In this document: in pieces, positions 16,036 through 24,243 of the stretch
Layout: every line of letters starts with the position of its first letter
How positions within the stretch are numbered: position 1 is the stretch's first letter
NCBI RefSeq assembly: GCF_003675325.1
Contig: NZ_CP033073.1
Coordinates: 1,674,001 to 1,738,000 of the forward strand
Direction: 5' to 3'
Length of the DNA stretch: 64,000 bases
Origin: Streptomyces dangxiongensis
Lineage (GTDB): Bacteria > Actinomycetota > Actinomycetes > Streptomycetales > Streptomycetaceae
Translations under genes and position numbers: made by a program
Notes under the pieces: model-generated
Told to the model about the DNA's origin: nothing
Database searches by the model: none
The model's input: the letters and a program-made list of their open reading frames with translations, nothing else

Positions 16036-16598
16036 CGAACGACCAGATTCAGGAGACCCACGTGACGACCGGAGCCACCGTCTGGCTCACGGGCCTGCCG
16101 AGCGCCGGCAAGACCACCATCGCGTACGAGCTGGCCGGCCGGCTGCGCGCCGACGGCCGGCGCGTCGAGGTGCTCGACGGCGACGAGATCCGCGAGTTCA
16201 TCTCGGCGGGCCTCGGCTTCTCCCGGGAGGACCGGCACACCAATGTGCAGCGCATCGGCTTCGTCGCCGAACTGCTCGCCCGCAACGGCGTCACGGCGCT
16301 GGTGCCGGTGATCGCGCCGTACGCGGACAGCCGGGACGCGGTGCGCAAGCGGCACGAGGAGAACGGGACGCCGTACCTGGAGATCCATGTGGCGACCCCG
16401 GTCGAGGTGTGCAGCGAGCGCGATGTGAAGGGGCTGTACGCCAAGCAGGCCGCGGGCGAGCTGACCGGGCTGACCGGTGTGGACGACCCGTACGAGGAGC
16501 CGGTCGGACCCGACCTGCGGATCGAGTCGCAGCACCAGACGGTGCAGGAGTCCGCGGCGTCGGTGTACGCGCTGCTGAGCGAGAGGGGATGGGCATGA
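16032..16598 (+). CDS. cysC: Adenylylsulfate kinase
   Basis: A 188-residue kinase that phosphorylates APS to PAPS with ATP. The P-loop GLPSAGKTT lies at about residues 21-29, and the APS-binding FSREDRHTNVQRIGFVAEL follows. KGLYAKQAAGEL is the lid region. Start ATG 16032 overlaps the cysH stop; a GTG at 16062, nearer the conserved core, is an alternative. PAPS may serve sulfation rather than reduction, since CysH here is of the Fe-S type. Its stop overlaps cysD. Confidence 0.93.
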   Translation: MTNDQIQETHVTTGATVWLTGLPSAGKTTIAYELAGRLRADGRRVEVLDGDEIREFISAGLGFSREDRHTNVQRIGFVAELLARNGVTALVPVIAPYADSRDAVRKRHEENGTPYLEIHVATPVEVCSERDVKGLYAKQAAGELTGLTGVDDPYEEPVGPDLRIESQHQTVQESAASVYALLSERGWA

Positions 16599-17530
16599 CC
16601 GCGGTCGTCACGGTGGAGGAGGGCACGCACAGCCCGTACGCCCTGTCGCATCTGGACGCCCTCGAGTCCGAGGCCGTGCACATCTTCCGTGAGGTGGCGG
16701 GCGAGTTCGAGAACCCGGTGATCCTGTTCTCCGGCGGCAAGGACTCCATCGTCATGCTGCACCTGGCGCTGAAGGCGTTCGCCCCGGCCCCGGTCCCGTT
16801 CTCCCTGCTCCATGTGGATACCGGACACAACTTCGCGGAAGTCCTCGAATACCGGGACCGTGTGGTCGCCGCACATGGGCTGCGCCTCCATGTGGCCTCC
16901 GTCCAGGACTACATCGACCGTGGTGTGCTCAAGGAACGGCCCGACGGCACCCGCAATCCGCTCCAGACCCTTCCCCTCACCGAGAGGATCCAGAGCGAGC
17001 GGTTCGACGCCGTGTTCGGCGGCGGACGCCGGGACGAGGAGAAGGCCCGCGCCAAGGAGCGCGTCTTCTCCCTGCGCGACGAGTTCTCCCAGTGGGACCC
17101 CCGCCGCCAGCGCCCCGAGCTGTGGAACCTGTACAACGGCCGGCACGCCCCCGGCGAACACGTCCGGGTGTTCCCGCTGTCGAACTGGACCGAGCTGGAC
17201 GTCTGGCAGTACATCGCCCGGGAGGGCATCGAGCTGCCGCAGATCTACTTCGCGCACCGGCGCGAGGTTTTCCGGCGCGGCGGCATGTGGCTGACGGCGG
17301 GCGAGTGGGGCGGCCCGAAGGACGCCGAGACCGTCGAGCTGCGGCAGGTGCGCTACCGCACCGTCGGTGACATGTCGTGCACCGGCGCCGTCGACTCCGA
17401 CGCCACCACGCTGGATGACGTGATCGCCGAGATCGCCGCCTCCCGGCTCACCGAGCGGGGCGCGACCCGCGCCGACGACAAGCTGTCCGAGGCCGCGATG
17501 GAAGACCGCAAGCGCGAGGGGTACTTCTAA
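16595..17530 (+). CDS. cysD: Sulfate adenylyltransferase subunit 2
   Basis: A 311-residue ATP-pyrophosphatase subunit of ATP sulfurylase, making APS from ATP and sulfate together with the GTPase CysN. The PP-loop VILFSGGKDSIVMLHLA is at about residues 42-58, with HVDTGHNF and FGGGRRDEEKARAKER following. The end EDRKREGYF is the family C-terminus. ATG 16595 overlaps the cysC stop; an in-frame ATG six bases earlier is possible, but GAGAGGGG favours the second. cysN begins two bases after the stop. Confidence 0.95.
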   Translation: MTAVVTVEEGTHSPYALSHLDALESEAVHIFREVAGEFENPVILFSGGKDSIVMLHLALKAFAPAPVPFSLLHVDTGHNFAEVLEYRDRVVAAHGLRLHVASVQDYIDRGVLKERPDGTRNPLQTLPLTERIQSERFDAVFGGGRRDEEKARAKERVFSLRDEFSQWDPRRQRPELWNLYNGRHAPGEHVRVFPLSNWTELDVWQYIAREGIELPQIYFAHRREVFRRGGMWLTAGEWGGPKDAETVELRQVRYRTVGDMSCTGAVDSDATTLDDVIAEIAASRLTERGATRADDKLSEAAMEDRKREGYF

Positions 17531-17532
17531 CG

Positions 17533-18864
17533 ATGAGCACGACCACGACCGAGGTCCTCCCGGAGACCACCCTGCTGCGGTTCGCCACGGCCGGTTCCGT
17601 GGACGACGGCAAGTCCACGCTCGTCGGACGGCTGCTGCACGACTCCAAGTCGGTCCTCACCGACCAGCTTGAAGCCGTGGAACGCGTCTCCGCGAGCCGG
17701 GGCCAGGAGGGCCCGGACCTCGCGCTGCTCACCGACGGCCTGCGCGCCGAGCGGGAGCAGGGCATCACCATCGACGTCGCCTACCGTTACTTCGCGACCC
17801 CGCGCCGCCGGTTCATCCTGGCCGACACGCCGGGCCATGTGCAGTACACCCGCAACATGGTCACGGGTGCCTCCACCGCCGAGCTGACGGTGGTCCTGGT
17901 CGACGCCCGCAACGGCGTGGTCGAACAGACCCGCCGGCACGCGGCCATCGCCGCCCTGCTCCGGGTCCCGCACGTCGTCCTGGCCGTGAACAAGATGGAC
18001 CTCGTCGGGTACGCGGAGCCGGTGTTCGCCGCGATCGCCGAGGAGTTCACGGCGTACGCGACCGAGCTGGGCGTCCCCGAGGTCACCGCCGTCCCGATCT
18101 CGGCGCTCGCCGGGGACAACGTGGTGGAGCCGTCGGCGAACATGGACTGGTACGGCGGTCCCACCGTGCTGGAGCACCTGGAGACCGTGCCGGTCAGCCA
18201 CGACCTGGCGCACTGCCACGCGCGGCTGCCCGTGCAGTACGTGATCCGGCCGCAGTCCGCCGAGCACCGGGACTACCGGGGGTACGCGGGCCAGATCGCG
18301 GCCGGCACCTTCCGGGTCGGCGAGGACGTCACGGTCCTGCCGTCCGGCCGGACCACACGGATCGCCGGGATCGACCTGCTGGGCGAGCCGGTCGACGCGG
18401 CCTGGACGACGCAGTCGGTGACGGTCCTGCTGGAGGACGACATCGACGTCTCGCGCGGCGACCTGATCGTCCCGACCGAGGACGCCCCGGCCACCACGCA
18501 GGACGTGGAGGCGACCGTCTGCCACGTCGCCGACGCCCCGCTGACCGTCGGCCACCGGGTGCTGCTCAAGCACGGCACCCGCACGGTCAAGGCGGTCGTG
18601 AAGGACATCCCGTCCCGGCTCACCCTCGACGACCTGTCCCTGCACCCGCACCCGGGGCAGCTCGTCGCCAACGACATCGGCCGGGTGAAGATCCGTACCG
18701 CAGAGCCGCTGCCGGTGGACTCCTACGCCGACTCGCGCCGCACGGGCTCCTTCATCCTGATCGACCCCGCCGACGGCACCACGCTCACCGCGGGCATGGT
18801 CGGCGAGTCGTTCGCGTCCCCCGAACCGGTCAAGGACGAGACCGACGACGGGTGGGAATTCTGA
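17533..18864 (+). CDS. cysN: Sulfate adenylyltransferase subunit 1 (GTPase)
   Basis: A 443-residue EF-Tu-like GTPase that couples GTP hydrolysis to APS synthesis with CysD. G motifs: AGSVDDGKST (G1), EQGITIDVAYR (G2), DTPGH (G3) and NKMD (G4). Two beta-barrel domains follow (HCHARLPVQYVIRPQS onward). No CysC domain is fused; the kinase is separate here. Translation is coupled to cysD by a two-base gap. Two bases after its stop, ATG 18867 opens a 33-codon ORF (MTTTDFYSTFAKEGG...) of unknown meaning. Confidence 0.95.
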   Translation: MSTTTTEVLPETTLLRFATAGSVDDGKSTLVGRLLHDSKSVLTDQLEAVERVSASRGQEGPDLALLTDGLRAEREQGITIDVAYRYFATPRRRFILADTPGHVQYTRNMVTGASTAELTVVLVDARNGVVEQTRRHAAIAALLRVPHVVLAVNKMDLVGYAEPVFAAIAEEFTAYATELGVPEVTAVPISALAGDNVVEPSANMDWYGGPTVLEHLETVPVSHDLAHCHARLPVQYVIRPQSAEHRDYRGYAGQIAAGTFRVGEDVTVLPSGRTTRIAGIDLLGEPVDAAWTTQSVTVLLEDDIDVSRGDLIVPTEDAPATTQDVEATVCHVADAPLTVGHRVLLKHGTRTVKAVVKDIPSRLTLDDLSLHPHPGQLVANDIGRVKIRTAEPLPVDSYADSRRTGSFILIDPADGTTLTAGMVGESFASPEPVKDETDDGWEF

Positions 18865-18958
18865 CCATGACGACGACCGATTTCTACTCGACGTTCGCGA
18901 AGGAGGGCGGCCGCGTCGGCAGCGGCGCCCTCGGCAGCGGGCAGGGCGGGGTCGCCCG

Positions 18959-19048
18959 ATGTGTGTGATGACGTACGCGCACCGCCTGCGCGCCCGCACC
19001 CCCCACCGCCGTAGACGAAGACCTGCCGATTTCCCGGCCACGACCTGA
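18959..19048 (+). CDS. Possible second leader peptide before the sulfonate importer
   Basis: A 29-codon ORF starting MCVMTYAHRLRARTPHRRRR and ending PADFPATT. It has Cys at codon 2 and a run of Arg codons, and ends 39 bases before the solute-binding protein start. The size, the Arg/His-rich make-up and the position before an organosulfur transporter resemble the leader at 13242, though the family core is absent. No good ribosome binding site is visible. The 18865-19087 gap otherwise holds only the 33-codon ORF at 18867-18968. Confidence 0.3.
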   Translation: MCVMTYAHRLRARTPHRRRRRPADFPATT

Positions 19049-19087
19049 GAGACCGTGACCGCCGGGCCTCCGAGAGGAACACCTCCC

Positions 19088-20191
19088 GTGCCTGCAACGA
19101 ACGTCTTCCGCCGCAGCCTCGCGGTGATAGCCGCGCTTCCCCTCCTCACCCTCGCCGCCTGCGGTTACGGTTCCGAGGCCAAGGACGACAACACCGCCAA
19201 GATCGCCGCCGGGGCCAAGAAGACCGACGGTCTCGACACCGTCAGGATCGGCTACTTCGGCAACCTGACGCACGCGACCGCGCTGGTCGGCGTGCAGAAG
19301 GGCTTCTTCCAGAAGGAACTGGGCGCCACCGAGGTCAAGCCCGCGATCTTCAACGCCGGCCCCTCCGAGATCGAGGCGCTCAACTCCGGCTCCATCGACA
19401 TCGGCTGGATCGGCCCCTCCCCGGCCATCAACGGCTACACCAAGTCCGGCGGACAGAGCCTGAAGATCGTCGGCGGTTCGGCGTCCGGCGGTGTGAAGTT
19501 GGTCGTGAACCCGAAGAAGATCAAGTCCCTGAAGGACGTCAAGGGCAAGAAGATCGCCACCCCGCAGCTCGGCAACACGCAGGACGTGGCGTTCCTCAAC
19601 TGGGCGGCGGACCAGGGCTGGAAGGTCGACGCGCAGAGCGGCACGGGTGACGTCACCGTCGTCCGTACCGACAACAAGATCACTCCGGACGCCTACGCGT
19701 CCGGTTCGATCGACGGTGCCTGGGTGCCGGAACCGACCGCGTCCAAGCTGGTCGCCGAGGGCGCCAAGGTGCTGCTGGACGAGTCGGCGCTGTGGCCCGA
19801 CAAGAGGTTCGTGATCACGAACATCATCGTGCGGCAGGGCTTCCTCAAGGACCACCCGAAGGCGGTCGAAGCCGTACTGAAGGCCGCGGTCGAGACCAAC
19901 AAGTGGATCAACGCCAACCCCGACGCGGCGAAGGCGGCGGCGAACAAGCGGCTGGAGACGGACTCCGGCAAGGCACTGCCGGCGAAGGTCCTCGACCCCG
20001 CCTGGAAGTCCATCCAGTTCACCGATGACCCGCTGGCCGCCACCCTCGGCACCGAGGCGGCGCACGCGGTCAGGGCCGGCCTGCTGGAGAAGCCCGACCT
20101 CAAGGGGATCTACGACCTGACGATCCTCAACAAGGTCCTCAAGGCCGCCGGCCGGAGCCCGGTCGACGCGGCCGGTCTCGGCACCAACTGA
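19088..20191 (+). CDS. Aliphatic sulfonate/taurine-type ABC solute-binding lipoprotein
   Basis: A 367-residue NitT/TauT-family binding protein. The lipobox LTLAAC lies about 25 residues from the chosen start, GTG 19088 (GAGAGG ten bases before). The mature part has RIGYFGNLTHATALVGVQKG, GSIDIGWIGPSPAING and GSIDGAWVPEP, typical of sulfonate and taurine receptors. Operon position after cysN and before ATPase and permease genes supports an organosulfur ligand; nitrate or bicarbonate are family alternatives. It is anchored to the outer face of the membrane by lipid. Confidence 0.9.
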   Translation: MPATNVFRRSLAVIAALPLLTLAACGYGSEAKDDNTAKIAAGAKKTDGLDTVRIGYFGNLTHATALVGVQKGFFQKELGATEVKPAIFNAGPSEIEALNSGSIDIGWIGPSPAINGYTKSGGQSLKIVGGSASGGVKLVVNPKKIKSLKDVKGKKIATPQLGNTQDVAFLNWAADQGWKVDAQSGTGDVTVVRTDNKITPDAYASGSIDGAWVPEPTASKLVAEGAKVLLDESALWPDKRFVITNIIVRQGFLKDHPKAVEAVLKAAVETNKWINANPDAAKAAANKRLETDSGKALPAKVLDPAWKSIQFTDDPLAATLGTEAAHAVRAGLLEKPDLKGIYDLTILNKVLKAAGRSPVDAAGLGTN

Positions 20192-20227
20192 TCGAAGTCC
20201 CCGATGAGTTCCCAGGAGGTGACGACC

Positions 20228-21008
20228 ATGGCCACGACCCTCGCCAAGGCCGACGAGACCGTTGACTTCGCGGCACGCCTTGAGCACGTCTCGAAGTCCT
20301 TCGCGGAACCGGGCGGGCAGCAGCTCGTGCTGGACGACATCAGCATCGATGTCGCGCCGGGCGAGTTCGTCACCCTCCTGGGGGCCTCGGGCTGCGGCAA
20401 GTCCACGCTGCTGAACCTGGTGGCGGGCCTGGACCGGCCGACCGCGGGTGCCATCGCCACGGACGGCCGCCCGGCCCTGATGTTCCAGGAGCACGCCCTC
20501 TTCCCGTGGCTGACCGCGGGCAAGAACATCGAACTCGCGCTCAAACTCCCGAGGGGTTCCCAAGCCACAGCGCAGGGACAAGGCGGAGGAGCTGCTCGAA
20601 CTGGTCCGGCTGAAGGGCGCGTACGGCAAGCGTGTCCACGAGCTGTCGGGAGGTATGCGCCAGCGTGTGGCCATGGCCCGCGCACTGGCCCAGGAGAGCG
20701 GTCTGCTGCTGATGGACGAGCCGTTCGCGGCGCTGGACGCCATCACCCGGGACGTGCTGCACGACGAGTTGACCCGGATCTGGCAGCAGACCGGCCTGTC
20801 CGTGCTGTTCGTCACGCACAACGTGCGCGAGGCGGTTCGTCTGGCCCAGCGAGTGGTCCTGCTGTCCTCCCGTCCGGGCCGGATCGCGCGGGAGTGGACG
20901 GTCGACATCCCGCAGCCGCGTCGCATCGAGGACGCGCCCGTGGCGGAACTGTCCCTCGAAATCACCGAAGTCCTGCGTGGGGAGATCCGCCGCCATGGCC
21001 AGCACTGA
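20228..21008 (+). CDS. Sulfonate-type ABC transporter ATPase, frameshifted as sequenced
   Basis: The ATP-hydrolysing subunit of the importer; repaired length is 259 residues. ATG 20228 lies eight bases after AGGAGG. The first frame carries Walker A (LLGASGCGKSTLL) and the Q-loop (ALMFQEHALFPWL) and reads to about KLP. Then a CCC run (20548-20550) has one C too many. The next frame resumes with RGVPKPQRRDKAEELLELV, the signature ELSGGMRQRVAMARALA, Walker B LLLMDEPFAALD and the H-loop FVTHN. Removing one C rejoins all parts. It overlaps the permease start by 14 bases. Confidence 0.88.
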
Positions 21009-21879
21009 CACGACCAAGACCGTCCGGTCGGACGCCGGCAGCGTCGAGGCGGGCCTGGACGCGCTGGAGAGCAGTGTCGTCGGCCGTACGCCGCTGCGGC
21101 AGACGCTCACCGGCAAGGTCCTGCCTCCGCTCGTCGCCGTCGCCGTGATCCTCACGGCCTGGGCCCTGCTGTACCCGGTGGTCGACAACCCGACGAAGCT
21201 TCCCTCGCCGGCGGCCGTGGGTGACGCGTTCAAGGACGCCTGGCTCCGGGGCGATCTGCTCCGATACATCTGGACCAGCGTCTCGCGCGGTCTGCTGGGC
21301 TTCGCCTTCGCGGTGCTCATCGGCACCCCGCTGGGTCTGCTGGTGGCGCGGGTGAAGTTCGTGCGCGCGGCCATCGGCCCGATTCTGTCCGGCCTGCAGT
21401 CGCTGCCGTCGGTGGCGTGGGTGCCGCCGGCGGTGATCTGGCTGGGCCTGGACAACGCGATGATGTACGCGGTGATCCTGCTCGGCGCGGTCCCGTCGAT
21501 CGCCAACGGCTTGGTGGCCGGCGTCGACCAGGTGTCGCCGCTGTTCCTGCGCGCCGGCCGCACGCTGGGGGCGACCGGCGTCCGGGGCATCCGGCACATC
21601 ACCCTGCCGGCCGCGCTGCCCGGCTATGTGGCCGGTCTGAAGCAGGGCTGGGCCTTCTCATGGCGGTCGCTGATGGCCGCGGAGATCATCGCTAACTACC
21701 CCGACCTGGGCGTGGGCCTCGGCCAGTTGCTGGAGAACGCCCGCACCGCCGCCGACATGGCCATGGTGTTCGAGGCCATCCTGCTCATCCTGTTCGTCGG
21801 CATCGCCATCGACCTGTTGATCTTCAGTCCGCTGGAGCGGCGGGTGCTGCGCAACCGCGGCCTGCTGGTGAAGAGCTGA
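20995..21879 (+). CDS. Sulfonate/taurine-type ABC transporter permease
   Basis: A 294-residue membrane subunit of the importer. ATG 20995 has GGGGAGA about ten bases upstream. After a 45-residue cytosolic start there are about six membrane segments (VLPPLVAVAVILTAWALLYP, GLLGFAFAVLIGTPLGLLVA, MMYAVILLGAVPSIANGLVA and others). The coupling-helix motif is RTLGATGVRGIRHITLPAAL. It belongs to the SsuC/TauC type (binding-protein-dependent transport inner membrane component). Six bases separate it from the next gene. Confidence 0.92.
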   Translation: MASTDTTKTVRSDAGSVEAGLDALESSVVGRTPLRQTLTGKVLPPLVAVAVILTAWALLYPVVDNPTKLPSPAAVGDAFKDAWLRGDLLRYIWTSVSRGLLGFAFAVLIGTPLGLLVARVKFVRAAIGPILSGLQSLPSVAWVPPAVIWLGLDNAMMYAVILLGAVPSIANGLVAGVDQVSPLFLRAGRTLGATGVRGIRHITLPAALPGYVAGLKQGWAFSWRSLMAAEIIANYPDLGVGLGQLLENARTAADMAMVFEAILLILFVGIAIDLLIFSPLERRVLRNRGLLVKS

Positions 21880-21885
21880 CGTCCC

Positions 21886-22627
21886 GTGCGCAGTGAGCCG
21901 GTCCTCCTCGTCATCGCCCACGGCAGCCGCGATCCGCGGCATGCCGCGACCGTGCACGACCTCGTGGAGCGGGTACGGTCGCTGCGGCCGGGCCTGCGCG
22001 TGGAGACCGGCTTCCTCGACTTCAACGTGCCGTCCGCGCCCGGGGTGCTGGAGTCGCTGGCGGCGGAGGGTGTGCGGGACGTGGTGGCGCTGCCGCTGCT
22101 GCTCACCCGGGCCTTCCACGCCAAGGCCGACATCCCCGCCGTGCTGCGGGACGCACCTGCGCGGCTGCGGATCCGGCAGGCTGAGGTCCTCGGCCCGTCC
22201 CCGCTGCTGCTGGCCGCGTTGGAACGGCGGTTGTACGAGGCGGGGTTGACGCCCGCCGACAAGTCCTCGACCGGGGTCGTACTGGCCTCGGCGGGGTCCT
22301 CCGACCCCCGAGGCGATCGCGGTGATCGCCGGCATCGCGCGGGAGTGGCGGCGCACCGGCTGGTGCGCCGTGCGGCCCGCGTTCGCCTCCGCGGCCCTTC
22401 CGCGCACCGAGGACGCCGTACGGGAACTGCGTGCCCTCGGCTGCGCACGGGTCGCCGTCGCGCCGTACGTCCTGGCCCCCGGTTTCCTGCCGGACCGCAT
22501 CGCACGCGGCGCGGCCGGCGCGGACGTACTGGCCGATGTGCTCGGTGCGGCGCCGGAGGTGGCGCGGGTACTGCTGGAACGGTACGACGCGGCCCGCCGC
22601 CCGGCCGTGGCGGCACTCGGCGCGTGA
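21886..22627 (+). CDS. CbiX/sirohydrochlorin chelatase-like protein, frameshifted as sequenced
   Basis: A metal chelatase-fold protein; repaired length is 246 residues, with two CbiX-like halves. The N-half has LLVIAHGSRDPRH with the metal-binding His and LPLLLTRAFHAKADIP. The frame breaks in CCCCC (22305-22309) within GSSDP. The shifted frame continues EAIAVIAGIAREWRR, ARVAVAPYVLAPGFLPDRI. Deleting one C joins them. Last gene of the sulfur operon; inserting iron into sirohydrochlorin would supply siroheme to the sulfite reductase, a role inferred from position. Cobalt chelation is the family alternative. Confidence 0.85.
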
Positions 22628-22782
22628 CGACCGGCCCCGGCCGACGAGGCACCCGGCAGCACCTGACCGTCTGCTGCCGCCGGGCCGGCGGTCGTCCTGC
22701 CGCCCCGCGCGGGTGGTGCGGCCGGTGCCGGTGGAACAGCCAGGGAAGCACGCGGGAGGTTCTCCCTCGGCCTTGTCCCGGT

Positions 22783-22811
22783 GCCGGGGCCCGTGGCGGC
22801 GGGGCCCCGGC
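22783..22811 (-). terminator. GC-rich hairpin between convergent genes
   Basis: GCCGGGGCCC (22783-22792) and GGGCCCCGGC (22802-22811) are a perfect 10-bp stem with a nine-base loop, starting three bases past the stop of the 107-residue gene on the minus strand. It can also end the sulfur operon from the other side. There is no U-run. Confidence 0.6.
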
Positions 22812-22814
22812 TGC

Positions 22815-23138
22815 TCACAGACCGAGGGCGTCGGTGAGCTGCTGGGTGAAGGTGAGGCTGGCGGTGCCGGCCGCCGCGCCGATGGCGACGTTCTCCAGGG
22901 CGGTGCGGATCCGGCCCCGGTTGGGCGGCAGACCGTCCTGAGCGGACTGTGCCAGCTCCCGCTGGACGACCTCGCCGTTGGTCACCAGCCGGGGGTACTC
23001 GGCGCGCAGCGCCTCGGTGAACCGGTCGGCGACGTTCATGAGGGCGGGCAGGTCCGGGGTGGCGTAGGGGGTGCGGTTCCGGCCGCGGTCACCGGGGCCG
23101 GCCGGGCCGTGGTCGGGTCCGAAGTGGTAGGTGCTCAT
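22815..23138 (-). CDS. Uncharacterised 107-residue protein
   Basis: ATG 23138 follows GCGAGGACAGGAC. The protein starts MSTYHFGPDHGPAGPGDRG, a flexible Gly/Pro/His-rich head. An ordered part follows from about residue 38 (LPALMNVADRFTEALRAEYP, then NGEVVQRELAQSAQDG) and it ends in a small hydrophobic helix (ALENVAIGAAAGTASLTFTQ). There is no signal peptide. I do not recognise a family. Its good ribosome binding site, codon bias and following hairpin support a real gene. The neighbours give no clue. Confidence 0.65.
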   Translation of the reverse strand: MSTYHFGPDHGPAGPGDRGRNRTPYATPDLPALMNVADRFTEALRAEYPRLVTNGEVVQRELAQSAQDGLPPNRGRIRTALENVAIGAAAGTASLTFTQQLTDALGL

Positions 23139-23799
23139 GTCCTGTCCTCGCTTCTGGGGCGGCGGCTCGGGTCCGGGCCGCAGGAGCCGTCGAATGGCTG
23201 GGGATCGCGGCTTCGGCACGCTGCCCGCACGGCAGGACCGTCCCGTGGACGCCGAAGGTGCCGGGACGGCCGACGTTGCCGATGTCGCGGGTCCGCGCGC
23301 CGATGACGGGTGGGGTCTTGCCGATGGGGCGGGCGCCGGTGGCCTTTCGCCCACGGCAGGTCGCCGGGAACGTTCCGCACGGCCGTGGGGACGCCGAGAG
23401 GGCCGAAAACAGCCACCCGTCCGGGTGACGGGTGCGGGTTGACCGGCGTCCGGAAGCCGGCACACCGGTGGCCGGAGACGGCACGGCGAACGGCCGCGCG
23501 CGCGTCCCGGGCGCAGGACGGCGCCGGGGGCGTCGGCTCGCGGGCGGGACTCCGCCCCGGTGTGTCGCTCAATGGTGCGTCCGTCACCGTCATCCGCCCC
23601 CTCAGGCCTTCCATGCGTTTCACCCTAGGGACGCCGCGCGGGCGCTGTAGCGAGGTTCGGTGAGGCGGCCCGTCCGGGGGCGGATGTGTGCTATCGGCCG
23701 CCGCGGTCCGGCGTTCCCCTGTGACGTCGGACCGCGGTGGCTCTTTGTTCTGCGCCGGGCTCGGCGTCCGCGTCACAGAGGTGCCGGAGTCGGCGCGCG
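23139..23799. other. Intergenic region without a convincing gene
   Basis: About 660 bases between the 107-residue gene and the ketopantoate reductase remnant. Open frames exist on both strands but are Arg/Pro/Gly-rich and lack family signatures. The part next to 23138 must hold the promoter of the small gene. The minus strand may carry decayed coding DNA continuous with the remnant beside it. Confidence 0.5.
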
Positions 23800-24015
23800 T
23801 CAGGGGCGGAAATCGGCCAACTCGCCCTGGACGCCGTGCGGGATGCGGCCGAGGTGGAGGATGCCGGTCAGCGGGGTGCCCGCGGCGGAGACGACGCCGG
23901 GTTCCACGAAGGCCGACGGCAGCCAGACGCAGACGCCGTGGACGTGCCGGAAGCGGCGCAGCGCCAGCCGTCCGCTCTCGACGCCGTTCTGGAGGCAGAC
24001 CAGCGGCAGCAGTTC
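23800..24015 (-). pseudogene. Ketopantoate reductase (ApbA/PanE) remnant
   Basis: On the minus strand one frame reads ELLPLVCLQNGVESGRLALR, RFRHVHGVCVWLPSAFVEP, GVVSAAGTPLTGILHLGR and IPHGVQGELADFRP before a stop at 23802. This is the middle of a 2-dehydropantoate 2-reductase (QNGV-E motif after the Rossmann domain). The N-terminal NADP-binding GxGxxG part and the C-terminal catalytic helical domain are both missing, so it is a deletion relic and not a single frameshift. Confidence 0.65.
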
Positions 24016-24243
24016 GCGCCGGCCCCGCCCCGAGCCGCACCCCGTACCTCACCCCCGAGCCGTACCCCCGAGAAGCGCCGGTATATGTAAGGGACCACCG
24101 TCCTCCCCAGCGGTGAGCCGGGTCCCGCCCACCTCACCGGGCAGTACGACGAGACGGCCTGATCCGGCGCCTACCGTCGAACCGGAGCAAGTGCAGAGGT
24201 GGCGGCAGGGGGCCGTCACCGCACACGAGGGGGCAGACCCGTC

